DNA from: Micromonospora olivasterospora
Lineage (GTDB): Bacteria; Actinomycetota; Actinomycetes; Mycobacteriales; Micromonosporaceae
Reading direction: 5' to 3'
Length of the DNA stretch: 64,000 nt
Assembly: GCF_007830265.1 (NCBI RefSeq)
Contig: NZ_VLKE01000001.1
Coordinates: 5,890,001-5,954,000, forward strand
Position numbers and translations under genes: made by a program. Within the stretch, counting starts at the first letter, position 1. Every line of letters begins with the position of its first letter. Shown here piece after piece: positions 12,301 to 20,723 of the stretch. A model generated the notes under the pieces. That model saw only the letters and a list, made by a program, of their open reading frames with translations. It did not search any database and was not told the origin of the DNA.

Positions 12301-12391
12301 GCCGGTCCACCCGGCCCAGGTATTCCAGCGTCCCGTCGGGCAGCCAGCGGACCCGGTCCCCGGTGCGGTACATCGCCGGCGCCGTTGGCAT
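9353..12391 (-). CDS. 5'-truncated NRPS terminal module fused to MFS exporter
   Basis: The reading begins inside an adenylation domain at core A8 ([34 protein letters not shown]) and contains A10 ([13 protein letters not shown]). A peptidyl carrier domain follows ([12 protein letters not shown], Ser near residue 173). Next is a thioesterase in which the usual GHSxG reads GHCGIG, giving a Cys nucleophile near residue 315, with [14 protein letters not shown] and DEGGHYF supplying Asp and His. From about residue 530 there is a 12-TM-like MFS exporter of the EntS class. Such NRPS/MFS fusions exist in actinomycetes. The condensation domain and most of the A domain are missing, so the module cannot select an amino acid by itself. 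Residues [11 protein letters not shown] form an 11-residue insert in a late TM segment. The next gene upstream (12574 onward) is unrelated, so the 5' loss is complete. Confidence 0.8.
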   Translation of the reverse strand: MPTAPAMYRTGDRVRWLPDGTLEYLGRVDRQVKIRGYRIELGEIEAALQSHPAVRTAAVLVNEDAGGDRRLVAYVVPAPDGDRPTAGQLRDHVGHSLAEYMVPAAFVLLDALPLTPNGKLDHRALPDPDVTQQAEQEFAEPRTANERLIAGIWAELLKTERVGIDDDFFLIGGHSLLATQAVTRIRRGVEAAGGSGSVSLMDLFRCRTVRELARLLDEPAGEAAPARLLHELTRPIPAGELVSSYVCVPYGGGSAAIYQALAEAMPAGHRLYSVAIHGEEAGGSQDTMEFADLVDGCVAEILRDVTGPLVLYGHCGIGSALVVAVARKLEAAGRELDAVYVGGIFPFARPRGILNRLSRVADMEPLLSNRTFINRLIGRGVDIEELGLEEANRIIRNMRHDTRSAEDYYGGLLDSRVTKINAPVISVIGEQDPATDYYEERFREWEFLSDTCVLVVLDEGGHYFNRYRATELAEIVTTTHRAIEEDDGAALTLASRGADSDWWLHDVHRAGRAGTADRTDPAERGGAPAAAPRRRPVEPSMRRFLGVASGQLVSLIGSAFTAWAIPIWIYLETGSVARLALFVTLGLVPGLVVAPLAGAVVDRSNRRLVLLGGSGAALAIQFTLGLLLWTDTLQLWHLYSLMVALSVATAFQRLAYVASVPQLVPKRYLRHAIGVVEMVNGFGTLFVPLVAAGALATIGLDGILVLDIVSYTVAVGVTALIRWPAMMGWHRRETLTAEIANGFRYSWGHRHLRAMLIFFLVLNVFLAPPLILTSPLVLSSGDIGDVARVSFLSGLGATLAGLVVAVWGGPARRPMRGVLLAILAIALSCVLVGLRPDLALVAAGACGIAAGLTMTTGIYRAIVQVKIPQRYHGRAAALNQMISWSTLPRPGGAAQRPRRVGFAVLAPAATAFFGPKLMPGGALAPTAGRLVGVGEGRGIALVYVLAGLAIAVLVLVSSRIKAIARFDTEAPDAIPDDLVGVQSLQHRRDPAATGPVVASRPRASELVAGRRP

Positions 12392-12573
12392 CGGTATTCG
12401 ACGATACTAGTGAGTTCAACCGGCCGGCCCTCTCCGTTAAACCTCCATTCACAACTGGCCGTTAGACCCCTTGCCGGTCCACAGTGGTCCATGACCACGG
12501 AACGCGGAGACGTCCGCCGGGATAATTCGCCGTACGGTCACGCCGCGTCGGGCGGGCGGGCGGGCGATGGCGC

Positions 12574-13683
12574 CTACTTCGGCAGGTCGGTGCGCGGGAG
12601 CGTGTGCGGCGACCAGCCGAAGTCGTACTGGGGTACGGCGATCGCGTCGGCGAAGGCCCTGGCCACGGCGGGTGAGCTGACGACGCGCCAGTCCCGCTCC
12701 TTGTTCACCTCGAACCAGATGACGCCGATGACCTCCCGGTGGCTCGGCAGATCCCGGAACGTCTCGGTGATCCACTCGGCCTTGCGTCCACCGGCGTCGG
12801 AGGCGCCGGTCTCGGTGATGACCAGCGGCCGGCCGCTGAAGCCGCGGATCTCGTCGATGCTCCGCTTGAAGATCGCGTCGAAGGACAGGTAGGCCGCGAA
12901 GGCCCCCGTGCCGTAGTAGCCGGAGAGGCCGACCCAGTCGACGTAGGCGTCGCCCGGGTAGAACGTCGACAGCTCCGGGGTCGAGTCGTCCCATCGCACG
13001 TTCGGGCTCCACACCCAGATGACGTTGGTCGCCCCCACCGACTCGAACAGGTCGTGGACGTGCCGCCACGCCCTGACGTAGTCGCCCGGCCGGTTGCCGT
13101 TGACCGACTCGCACCACGGGTACCAGTCGCCGTTCATCTCGTGGGCGAAGCGGATGGCGACCGGGTAGCCGAGCGACCTGATCCCCTCGGCCCAGGACCG
13201 CAGGTGGCCGTCGAGGCTCCCGTCGGCGATGCGGGACAGCCGGTACTCGGGCTGGTTGGCCCGGATCTTGTCGATGTCGCGGTTCTTCAGGCCCTTCTTC
13301 CGGTGCTCCTCGTCCACGCGTTGGTCCCACGGCTCCCAGCCCAGCATCGGCAGCATGCCGCGGCCGCTGATCCGGTCGAACAGGGCCCGGTCGAACGGGG
13401 TCGCGGTCCACCCCGCGCTGAAGAGCATCACCTGTGGCTGGCGCCGTGCGGCCGCGGTGAACGCGTCCACCGGCGCGAAGTCGTACGGTCCCTCGCGGGT
13501 CATGACGCCGATGAACGTCTTGCCGGCCGGCGGGAAGAGCGCCGGGGCGGGTCGGGCCGACGCGCTCGAGCCGACCGGCTCCCGTCCCCGCGGCGCGGCC
13601 CGCGGCGCGATGGCGAAGGCGTACGTCAGCAGCAGCGCGCAGACCAGGGCCATCATGACGCGCGGGACGCTCAGCCGCGTCAC
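12574..13683 (-). CDS. Secreted GH26-like glycoside hydrolase
   Basis: This 369-residue protein starts with a GTG that overlaps the TGA of the GT2 gene. An N-terminal hydrophobic segment (VMMALVCALLLTYAFAIA) is a signal peptide or anchor. The body matches family 26: the acid/base Glu is in RFAHEMNGDWYPW near residue 182 and the nucleophile Glu is in LVITETGAS near residue 288. The GLSGYYGTG segment is also typical. Family 26 enzymes cut beta-mannans or related beta-1,3/1,4-glucans. Coupling to a GT2 polysaccharide synthase suggests it trims or releases the polymer made by its neighbour; this is inferred from context. No frame damage is seen. Confidence 0.85.
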   Translation of the reverse strand: MTRLSVPRVMMALVCALLLTYAFAIAPRAAPRGREPVGSSASARPAPALFPPAGKTFIGVMTREGPYDFAPVDAFTAAARRQPQVMLFSAGWTATPFDRALFDRISGRGMLPMLGWEPWDQRVDEEHRKKGLKNRDIDKIRANQPEYRLSRIADGSLDGHLRSWAEGIRSLGYPVAIRFAHEMNGDWYPWCESVNGNRPGDYVRAWRHVHDLFESVGATNVIWVWSPNVRWDDSTPELSTFYPGDAYVDWVGLSGYYGTGAFAAYLSFDAIFKRSIDEIRGFSGRPLVITETGASDAGGRKAEWITETFRDLPSHREVIGVIWFEVNKERDWRVVSSPAVARAFADAIAVPQYDFGWSPHTLPRTDLPK

Positions 13684-15596
13684 GGGGCACCCCGCTCGGC
13701 CGTCACCCGCGACCTCGGCGGGCGGCGCCCGCGCGTGGCGCGGGTGGCCGTGTCGGGGCGGTGCCGGCCGCGCCGGCGGGCGCCGCGCGGGTCGGGTGCG
13801 CGGCGGGCCGCCAGGCCCGACCCGATCGCGATCAGCGGCGGGAGCAGACCCGTCAGCAGGGTCAGGATCGGCCACACCCGGAGCAGGGCCACGTCGTGGT
13901 CCAGCGCGAAGCTCGCCCCGAGGAGGGCGGCGGCGAAGACCGCCCACGCGAAGTGCAGGCGGAACGTGCCGAGCGACTCGGTGGTGCGCAGCTTGCCCTT
14001 GGCGGTGACCACGAACGCGAGCTTGCGGCGCAGCAGCGCCCCGACGGCGGCGGCCACGTAGACGGGGCCGGTGAACAGCGCCAGCGCCATGCCGACCAGG
14101 CCGATCTCCTCCCGTTCGTGGGGGGCGATGTTGAAGCGGCGCAGCCAGAGCCACAGCGCGAACCAGGTGCCGATGGTCGAGCCCCACAGCGCCGACCAGA
14201 CGGTCACGTCGAGTTGGGCGGTGCCCACGCCGGTGAGCAGGTACAGGGCGGTGGCGAGGTTGCCCAGCAGGAGGCTGACGGCCACGCTCGGGTAGTAGAA
14301 CTGGAGCAGCCGGTACTGCCAGCGCCGCCGCGGGCGCAGTTGGCGCGGCGCGCGCAGGTCGGGGCGTACCAGGATCTCGCAGATGCCGGCCGCCCACCGC
14401 TTCTGCTGGTTGAAGTAGTCCGCCCACGAGGTGGGGCCCTCACCGATGGCCACCACGTCGGGGGTGTAGACGCCCTTCCACGGTCTGCCGGTCTCGGGGT
14501 TGGCGGCGGCGTGGACCCGGATGCTGGTCAGGTGGTCCTCGATGATGGAGTCCTGGTAGCCGCCGATGCTGCGCCACGCCGCCGGTCGGTAGAGGTGGCC
14601 GGTGCCGGTGAGCAGCGGGGCGTCCAGGCCGTTCCCGCCGCGCGCGATGAGCCCGTTGTAGAGGTACTGCTGCACCGAGGCGCCGTGGGCGACCCAGTTC
14701 TGGTGCATGTTGCCGTAGACCTGCGGGGTCACCACGAAGGCGACGTCCGGGTCGCGGAAGTAGCCGAGCGTACGTTCGAGGAAGCCCGGCAGCGGCACGT
14801 GGTCCGGGTCGACGTTGGCGACCACGTCGTAGCGGTGCTCGTGCTCGGCCCGCCAGGCGTTGTGGTTGCCCGACTTCGTCCTGGCCCGGAACTCCCCGCG
14901 CGGCTGGTTGTACCGCGGGCGGCCCTTGCGGCTGAAGTGGTGCACCCCGAGGCGCGTGGCCATCTCCTTCACCGCCGGGTCGTCGCCCTCGTCGAGGATC
15001 CACACGTCGACCCGGCCGCAGTACACGATCTGCCGCATCCGGCGCAGTGTCCGCTCGGCGACGTCGATGGGCTCCTTGCTGGGCACGATCGTGGTGAGCA
15101 GGGCGACCCGCAGGCCCACCGGCGGGTCCACCGGGACCGGGTCCCTGGCGTGGAACGCGAACACCCAGACCACCACGTTCTGCGCGAGGCGGATCAGCTC
15201 CACGCCGACGACCACGCAGAAGCCGAGCCGGGCCGCGATGGTCTGCCAGCTCCCGAGCCCGGTCACGCCCGGCCCGGGTACGTGCGCGGGCAGCAGCAGC
15301 CAGGCGATGAACAGCACGCCGGCGGCGCTGTTGACACCGACGAGCAGCGTCAGGACCAGCCGGGACGCGGGCGAGAGGACGTGGCGGAACCGGACCGCCG
15401 CGTCCGGGTGCGTCGGCGCGACCAGCGGTCCGGCGGTCGTCCCGCACGCCGCGTACGCGAGGCGGGCCCGGATGTTGCGCTGGCGGCGGTCGGGGCGCCG
15501 GCCGGACGGGGCGCGGGTCGACATGACGGCCGGAAGGCCGCCCGGAGTGCGCTCCTCCGCGGCTTGAGACAAGCGTGTATCGCTGGCGACGCCCAC
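13680..15596 (-). CDS. Membrane GT2 polysaccharide synthase (cellulose synthase-like)
   Basis: This 638-residue membrane glycosyltransferase has N-terminal TM helices (LVLTLLVGVNSAAGVLFIAWLLL, then a second pair). A cytosolic GT2 core follows with the first Asp in WILDEGDD, the metal motif NVDPDH near residue 260, the base Asp in IIEDH and the product-site QQKRW near residue 397. At least four more TM helices come after that. No PilZ domain is seen. The GTG start at 15596 is preceded by a GGGGGGA ribosome site; an internal ATG at 15524 is possible. The protein would polymerise a beta-linked glycan through the membrane. It shares an operon with the GH26 enzyme (GTGA overlap), and the GT39-like gene lies 114 bp upstream. 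The product could be a mannan or glucan; the sequence does not decide this. Confidence 0.85.
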   Translation of the reverse strand: MGVASDTRLSQAAEERTPGGLPAVMSTRAPSGRRPDRRQRNIRARLAYAACGTTAGPLVAPTHPDAAVRFRHVLSPASRLVLTLLVGVNSAAGVLFIAWLLLPAHVPGPGVTGLGSWQTIAARLGFCVVVGVELIRLAQNVVVWVFAFHARDPVPVDPPVGLRVALLTTIVPSKEPIDVAERTLRRMRQIVYCGRVDVWILDEGDDPAVKEMATRLGVHHFSRKGRPRYNQPRGEFRARTKSGNHNAWRAEHEHRYDVVANVDPDHVPLPGFLERTLGYFRDPDVAFVVTPQVYGNMHQNWVAHGASVQQYLYNGLIARGGNGLDAPLLTGTGHLYRPAAWRSIGGYQDSIIEDHLTSIRVHAAANPETGRPWKGVYTPDVVAIGEGPTSWADYFNQQKRWAAGICEILVRPDLRAPRQLRPRRRWQYRLLQFYYPSVAVSLLLGNLATALYLLTGVGTAQLDVTVWSALWGSTIGTWFALWLWLRRFNIAPHEREEIGLVGMALALFTGPVYVAAAVGALLRRKLAFVVTAKGKLRTTESLGTFRLHFAWAVFAAALLGASFALDHDVALLRVWPILTLLTGLLPPLIAIGSGLAARRAPDPRGARRRGRHRPDTATRATRGRRPPRSRVTAERGAP

Positions 15597-15710
15597 GTTC
15601 CCCCCATGACTGGCTGCTGTTCGCCACGAACTCGGCCTCGGCTGATCCTATGCGGGCAATTCGGGCAAAAGGCGTGGATCGGGCGAGCCGGCCTCGCGCC
15701 CGGGCCGCGC

Positions 15711-17252
15711 CTACACGGCCGCGTCCTCGTCGACCAGCAGGGCCAGCGTGAGCCCCGTCGGCCGCCAGACCTGCGCCACCCGGTACGTCGTGCGCAGCAC
15801 CCGCTCCTTCTCGCCGGCGATCCCATGCAGCGGGTCCGCCCGCTCACCGACCCGGACCACCCACAGCCGCCGCGTGTCCCGCAGGCCGCCGGCGACGTCG
15901 GCGCGTTCGGTGGGCGGGCGCAGCCCCACGACGTCCCGTGACGCCTGCGCGAGCACGTCCGCCGGCCGTCGGTCGGCGGGAAGGTAGCGGGCCACGAGGT
16001 TCCGGCCGGCCCGGCCGCCGCCCGCGTCGCTCAGGCCGTAGACGACGCCGTCGCCGGGCCGCATCCCGCGTTCGATGATCGCGGCGAGCTGGCGGGTGCC
16101 CTGCTGGTGCCCGTCCGGTTCCCGCAGGGCCAGTTGCGCGGGCGCGCCCGTCACCGCGATCGCCGCCAGCACCACCACCTGGCACACGAGGTGCGCCCGG
16201 GCCAGGGCGACCGCGGCGAGCACCGCCCACGCCGGGAGCGTGAAGAGCAGGCCCTGTGGCAGCCAGACCGGCACCGCCTGCGCCAGGAGCAGCAGCGCCA
16301 CCGGCGGCACCACCGCCCACGCGGTGAAGACGGCGGCGGAGGACCGCAACGGAAGACTGAACAACGCCAGGAGCAGCAGGACGGCCCCCAGCGCGGCGAC
16401 GCCGAACAGCTCCCGGGGCGCCGCGGCCAGCGCCGCCAGGTCCGGAACCCGGACGGCCGGCGCGCCGGGCAGCCCGCCGAGCCGGACCAGAGCGGCCGCG
16501 GGGAGCACGCCGAGGACCGCGGCGACCAGCCAGCGGCCGGCCACGGTACGCCGGAAGGCGAGCACGGCCCAGCCGTGCCCGGCGAGCAGCAGCAGCCCGT
16601 GGACGTGGCACAGGCCCAGCACCAGCACGGCGGCTCCGTAGGCGGCGAAGCGCCCGAACGTCGGCCGGTCGACGGCCCGGCCGAGCAGCAGCGTGGCGAG
16701 CACGGCGGCGAGCACGGTCAGCGCGTACGGCTGCGCCTCCTGCGCGTACCGGGTCGACGTGGGCAGCAGCGCGAGGACCACCCCGGCCAGCAGGCCCACG
16801 CGCGGTGTGAACAGCCGGGCCCCCAACACCCCGACGAGGGCCGCCGCGGCGGTCATGGCCAGCATCGACGGTACGCGCAACGCCAGGTCGGACGTGCCGA
16901 AGAGCTCCACCCAGGCGCGCATCAGCAACTGGTAGGGCGCGGCGGCGACGTCGTCCCCGCGCAGCGTGGACCAGGCCTCGCGCCACGACGCCGTGGCCGC
17001 ACGCCAGGTGGCGAGCTCGTCCCTGCCGAGGCCGGGCGCGCCGGCGCCGGCGAGGCTCAGCGCGGCCATCAGCAGCGCCGGTACGAGCCACGCGACGGCG
17101 GGCGGCCGGTGGGGCCCGGCGGGCCCGACGCCGGGGGCGGAGCGGTGGCCTTCGCCCCCGGGTGCCCCCCGGCCCTCGCCCCAGGGGTCCTCCGCGCCGA
17201 CCTCGGCCGGCCGCAGCCTGGGCAGGACTATCGTGTCCGCGTCCTTCAACAT
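15711..17252 (-). CDS. GT39/PMT-like polytopic glycosyltransferase
   Basis: This 513-residue protein has about ten hydrophobic helices and a luminal-type first loop with the acidic catalytic pair in APGLGRDELATWRAAT. The segment RYAQEAQPYAL is typical of polyprenyl-phosphate-dependent GT-C enzymes related to protein O-mannosyltransferases. The first 50 or so residues are charged and Gly/Pro-rich, so the true start may be later than the ATG at 17252. It is the first gene of the minus-strand glycan cassette. It probably adds lipid-linked sugars to the polymer or to an exported acceptor; this is inferred from family and context. Confidence 0.75.
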   Translation of the reverse strand: MLKDADTIVLPRLRPAEVGAEDPWGEGRGAPGGEGHRSAPGVGPAGPHRPPAVAWLVPALLMAALSLAGAGAPGLGRDELATWRAATASWREAWSTLRGDDVAAAPYQLLMRAWVELFGTSDLALRVPSMLAMTAAAALVGVLGARLFTPRVGLLAGVVLALLPTSTRYAQEAQPYALTVLAAVLATLLLGRAVDRPTFGRFAAYGAAVLVLGLCHVHGLLLLAGHGWAVLAFRRTVAGRWLVAAVLGVLPAAALVRLGGLPGAPAVRVPDLAALAAAPRELFGVAALGAVLLLLALFSLPLRSSAAVFTAWAVVPPVALLLLAQAVPVWLPQGLLFTLPAWAVLAAVALARAHLVCQVVVLAAIAVTGAPAQLALREPDGHQQGTRQLAAIIERGMRPGDGVVYGLSDAGGGRAGRNLVARYLPADRRPADVLAQASRDVVGLRPPTERADVAGGLRDTRRLWVVRVGERADPLHGIAGEKERVLRTTYRVAQVWRPTGLTLALLVDEDAAV

Positions 17253-17542
17253 GTCTCACGCATTCCTGTGGATCCGGCGATCGAGCCCACGGCCGAGCCG
17301 CCCCGCGCGGCGTCCGGCCGGCGCCCCGGCGCGCGGATCGGGCTGCGCGCCGGCGCCGGGAAGCCTGGGTTGTTACCGGGCGCCACCAGGAGCATAGTGA
17401 GACAAACTTGGACAAGTTACACGGTTGCCGCATAAGCGGTCCAACGGACTACGGCGCCCGCTGCCGACCCGAACGGGCGGGACCGGACAGGCGCGCGCCC
17501 CGCCCGCGTGGCCTCGCCCGGCCACTCTCTACGATTCGGCGT

Positions 17543-18166
17543 ATGGCGCTGCTGCACCGGGCGACACTGCACCCGACTAAGCTCGAACTCCTGGCCGGGT
17601 GGCTGCCCGGCCGCCCGTGGTACGAGGGGCCGGCGGGCGACGTCGTACGGGTGGCGTCCTGCCGCTTCGACGACCCGGCGGGCGAGGTCGGGATCGAGAC
17701 CCTCCTCGTGCGGGTCGGCGACGGACCGGTGCACCAGGTCCCGCTCACCTACCGGAGCGCGCCGCTCGACGGCGGCGACGACCGGCTGGTCGGCACCGCC
17801 GAGCACTCCACGCTCGGCCGCCGCTGGGTGTACGACGGGTGCGGCGACCCGGTCTACGCCGCCGCCCTGGCCAACGCCATCCTCGGCGGCCCCGGCCAGG
17901 CCGAGGAATACTTCGAGGTCGACGGCCAACGCCGGTTCCGCGAGCCCGACATGGCGGTGACCGGCAGCGGCGGCGGTGACGTTCCCGAGGTCGGCGCGCT
18001 GCGGCGCGTCGTGGACGGCGACCCCACAATCATCGTGACCGACGCCGTGGAACTCGCGGTCGTCCGCCGCCTCGACGGCACGGCCGCGCCGGCCGGCGCC
18101 CGGCTGACCGGCACCTGGGGCGGCCAACCGACGCCGGTGCCGCTGGCGTACGCCGCGCCGCGCTGA
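17543..18166 (+). CDS. Maltokinase N-terminal cap-like domain protein
   Basis: This 207-residue soluble protein begins MALLHRATLHPTKLELLAGWLP and continues with RVASCRFDDPAGEVGIETLLV, resembling the stand-alone N-terminal cap domain of actinobacterial maltokinases (the CG0192-type family). No kinase domain follows. The 290-bp space upstream separates it from the divergent GT39-like gene and would hold both promoters. Similar short proteins are common in Micromonospora, but their role is unknown to me. The family match is from memory of motif layout. Confidence 0.65.
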   Translation: MALLHRATLHPTKLELLAGWLPGRPWYEGPAGDVVRVASCRFDDPAGEVGIETLLVRVGDGPVHQVPLTYRSAPLDGGDDRLVGTAEHSTLGRRWVYDGCGDPVYAAALANAILGGPGQAEEYFEVDGQRRFREPDMAVTGSGGGDVPEVGALRRVVDGDPTIIVTDAVELAVVRRLDGTAAPAGARLTGTWGGQPTPVPLAYAAPR

Positions 18167-18241
18167 GCCGTACCCGTCCGTGCCGTCGGCGCGGCCCGGG
18201 GCGGCCCGGGGCGGCTCCCCCGATGCGCTTCTGCTGGCCGG

Positions 18242-18502
18242 TCAGCAGGACGCGGTCAGTGTGGCTTTCCAGGTGTGCGCGGAACCGGCCGGCGAAGAGG
18301 TGGTGCTGACCTCGACGCAGGACGAGCTGTACGCCCGCATCTGGGCCTCGGCGTCGGCGTGCGCGTCGGACGGGATGGCTCCGTACCCGACGAAGGTCCT
18401 CGTCTCGGCGGCGGCCGCGGGACCCGCGGCCAGCGCGACACCTGGTACCAGGGCGGCGGTCAGCGCGGCGCCGGCGACGGCCCTCGTCACTCTCCCGTTC
18501 AT
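18242..18502 (-). CDS. Small secreted protein, 86 residues
   Basis: The ATG at 18502 has a strong GGAGG ribosome site 5 bases upstream. Residues 1-33 form a classical signal peptide (VTRAVAGAALTAALVPGVALA, then an Ala-rich cleavage area). The mature part (TRTFVGYGAIPSDAHADAEAQ ... SSSCVEVSTTSS ... TLTASC) has two Cys, one at the extreme C-terminus, which could form a disulfide. I recognise no family. The gene is divergent from the small gene beginning near 18630. Confidence 0.7.
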   Translation of the reverse strand: MNGRVTRAVAGAALTAALVPGVALAAGPAAAAETRTFVGYGAIPSDAHADAEAQMRAYSSSCVEVSTTSSPAGSAHTWKATLTASC

Positions 18503-18719
18503 GCGACCTCCCGAACTGTCGTGGCCAACTGGCTGACAGTGACGCTCGTCGAAGGATGCGCCCCACCGGCAGCCTCGGCACGTTTCGCCCGCGCACACCG
18601 CCGACTCGCGGTTCGGTGGAGATCGGTGAAGTTCGGGGAGCACCCCGTCCGCCGCCTCGGCACCCTCCTCGGCGGCGGCCTCCGCCTCGGCACCGTCCCC
18701 GTCCGCCGCGGCGGCCGGC

Positions 18720-19046
18720 GTGAGCGACAAGGACCTCTGCGAGTCCGCGAAGAAGGCCAGCGACGAAATGAAGACGAAGCTGGTCGCTGCCGTGCAGGCC
18801 GGCAAGGAGTCGGACCCGGCCATGTTCAAGGAGATCCTGACCGGGCTGGAGCAGAAGTTCACCACGGCGGTCTCCTCCGGCGGCGACAGCAAGGTGGCCA
18901 CCGCCATGAAGCAGTTCGCCACGGAGGCCGGCAAGGCCGCGTCGGCCGCGGACCCGGCCACCGCCGCCGACAACCCCGCCTTCGAGAAGGCCGGCGCGGA
19001 CCTCACCGCCGCCCGCAAGACGGCCGGGGTCACCGTCAACCTCTGA
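18720..19046 (+). CDS. Small helical Lys/Ala-rich protein, probably the remnant of a lipoprotein
   Basis: From the GTG at 18720 this gives a 108-residue helical protein (SDKDLCESAKKASDEMKTKLVAAVQAG ... VTVNL). The same frame is open back to 18630 and encodes a Ser/Ala/Pro run (GSTPSAASAPSSAAASASAP), the kind of linker that follows a lipobox Cys in actinobacterial lipoproteins. A TGA at 18627 and the absence of any signal sequence upstream suggest the export signal has been lost or lies in another frame. The function is unknown. Confidence 0.55.
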   Translation: MSDKDLCESAKKASDEMKTKLVAAVQAGKESDPAMFKEILTGLEQKFTTAVSSGGDSKVATAMKQFATEAGKAASAADPATAADNPAFEKAGADLTAARKTAGVTVNL

Positions 19047-19051
19047 CGGCG

Positions 19052-19101
19052 CGCCGACCAGCCCAGACGAATCCCCCAGGGCCCGTTCGTGCTGGTCGGC
19101 G
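19052..19101. terminator. Inverted repeat between convergent genes
   Basis: An 11-bp perfect inverted repeat (cgccgaccagc / gctggtcggcg) with a 28-base loop lies between convergent genes ending at 19046 and 19176. The long loop makes terminator function less certain, and there is no T run. Confidence 0.35.
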
Positions 19102-19175
19102 GCCGGCAGGACCTGCTCTGCCAGGCGGCGTGGGCACACGGTGAGCCGGCGCTCGCGGGCCCCCGCCGCGGTGAG

Positions 19176-19472
19176 CTATCCGCCGGCCATCGCTCCCAGG
19201 ATGATGAACGGTTCCTCGCCTGCGGCGACCGGCTCGGGCAGCGGCGCGTCGGGCGACTCGTTGGACAGGTCCTCCTGGCACGCGTAGAAGCGGACGAACG
19301 CCCGGCGCTTGCCGCTGTGCCGGTCGCGGATCGTGCCGAGCAGCATCGGATACCGCGCCTCGAGGCTGTCCAGCACCAGGCGCTGGGTTGCCGGGCCGGT
19401 CACGTCCAGCCGTACCTCGCCGGTGACGTGCGCCAGGTTCTTCAGGTGGGCCGGGAGGACGACCCGGATCAC
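19176..19472 (-). CDS. MoaD/ThiS-like ubiquitin-fold protein
   Basis: This 98-residue protein begins [15 protein letters not shown], has a beta-grasp layout with [21 protein letters not shown], and ends in Gly-Gly (ILGAMAGG), the terminal diglycine that MoaD and ThiS carry as adenylate or thiocarboxylate. The GTG start overlaps the TGA of the BNR-repeat gene. It could be a sulfur carrier or a protein modifier. The pairing with a BNR-repeat protein is a recurrent actinobacterial arrangement, so a housekeeping molybdopterin role is less likely. Confidence 0.8.
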   Translation of the reverse strand: MIRVVLPAHLKNLAHVTGEVRLDVTGPATQRLVLDSLEARYPMLLGTIRDRHSGKRRAFVRFYACQEDLSNESPDAPLPEPVAAGEEPFIILGAMAGG

Positions 19473-20584
19473 GGCAGCGCCTGGACTTCCACAGAGAGCA
19501 CCGCCGGCAGGTCCCGGACGATGGGCGCCCAACTGTCGCCGCCGTCGGCCGAGTGGTAGACCTGGCCACCGGTGGTGCCGAAGTAGATCCCGCACGGGTC
19601 GAGCGTGTCGACCGCCATCGCGTCGCGCAGGACGTTGACGTAGCAGTGGGACTGCGGCAGGCCCCTGGTCAACGGCTCCCACTCCTCGCCACCGGTGCGG
19701 CTGCGGTAGACGCGCAGCTTGCCCTCCGGCGGGTAGTGCTCGGAGTCGCTCTTGATCGGCACGACGTACACGGTCTCCGGCTCGTGCGCGTGCACCGCGA
19801 TCGGGAACCCGAAGTCCGACGGCAGGTTGCCGCTGATCTCGCGCCAGCTCGCGCCGGCGTCGTCGGTGCGCATGACGTCCCAGTGCTTCTGCATGAACAG
19901 GGTGTCCGGCCGGGTGGGGTGCTGGGCGATGCGGTGCACGCAGTGGCCGACCTCGGAGTCCTGGTCGGGGATCTCGCCCGAGCGCAGGCCCTTGTTGATC
20001 GGCAGCCAGCTGGCGCCGGCGTCGTCGCTGCGGAAGGCGCCCGCCGCCGAGATGGCGACGTAGATCCGGTCCTTGTTCGCCGCGTCGAGGATGATCGTGT
20101 GCAGGCACATGCCGCCCGCGCCGGGCTGCCATTCCGGCCCGGTGCGGTGGGTACGCAGGGCCGTCAGCTCGGTCCACTTCTGGCCGCCGTCGGTGGTGAC
20201 GTAGAGGGCGGCGTCCTCGGCGCCGGCGTAGACGGTGTCGGGGTCGTCGCGGGACGGCTCCAGGTGCCAGATGCGCTTGAACTCCCACGGGCGCGGCGTG
20301 CCGTCGTACCACAGGTGCTCGCCGACGTCGCCGGCATAGGCGAAGTCGTTACCGACCGTGGTCCAGCTCTTCCCGCCGTCGTCGGACCGCTGGATCAACT
20401 GGCCGAACCAGCCGCCGGACTGGGACGCGTAGAGCCGGTCCGGGTCGGCGGGCGACCCGGTGAGGTGGTAGATCTCCCAGCCGCCGAAGTGCGGCCCCTC
20501 GACCGTCCAGTCGTCGCGCCTGCCGTCCGACGTCAATACGAAGGCACCCTTGCGCGTGCCCACCAGCACCCTCACGCCGCTCAT
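19469..20584 (-). CDS. BNR/WD40-YVTN-type beta-propeller protein (sialidase-like fold)
   Basis: I chose the ATG at 20584, which has GAGGAT just upstream and begins [17 protein letters not shown]. The protein is 371 residues. It carries repeated Asp-box-like motifs ([58 protein letters not shown]), so it is a multi-bladed propeller related to sialidase folds. There is no signal peptide and the sialidase Arg triad is not obvious, so hydrolase activity is doubtful. It is coupled to the MoaD-like gene, which suggests the two act together. Confidence 0.8.
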   Translation of the reverse strand: MSGVRVLVGTRKGAFVLTSDGRRDDWTVEGPHFGGWEIYHLTGSPADPDRLYASQSGGWFGQLIQRSDDGGKSWTTVGNDFAYAGDVGEHLWYDGTPRPWEFKRIWHLEPSRDDPDTVYAGAEDAALYVTTDGGQKWTELTALRTHRTGPEWQPGAGGMCLHTIILDAANKDRIYVAISAAGAFRSDDAGASWLPINKGLRSGEIPDQDSEVGHCVHRIAQHPTRPDTLFMQKHWDVMRTDDAGASWREISGNLPSDFGFPIAVHAHEPETVYVVPIKSDSEHYPPEGKLRVYRSRTGGEEWEPLTRGLPQSHCYVNVLRDAMAVDTLDPCGIYFGTTGGQVYHSADGGDSWAPIVRDLPAVLSVEVQALP

Positions 20585-20723
20585 ATCCTCATCCTTCTCC
20601 TCGTTTCCCCTGGGCAGGCCGTCCGCCACGCGGGACTCGCCGGTCTACGCCAGTCGTACCCCGGGGGTACGACGTGATTCGGCGCCTCGACCGAATCGGG
20701 AGCTGAGCAACGCCCGCCCGGTG

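Noticed and set aside
9357..12452. Upstream extension of the kinase reading to a 1463-residue protein
   Set aside because: The part before 9356 is Arg/Gly/Pro-rich frame noise under the NRPS gene. The GTG at 9356 overlapping the NRPS stop is the natural start.
9434..12892. 1152-codon plus-strand reading over the NRPS-MFS gene
   Set aside because: Its His/Gln/Asp-rich composition is the antisense of the minus-strand gene. The minus strand has clear NRPS and MFS motifs.
17162..17542. Longer N-terminus for the maltokinase-cap protein
   Set aside because: The upstream part is Pro/Arg-rich antisense of the GT39-like gene start. The ATG at 17543 begins the recognisable domain.
18503..19039. Long minus-strand protein ending in the small secreted protein
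   Set aside because: Only the last 86 residues have a signal peptide and a strong ribosome site. The rest is antisense of the gene at 18720.
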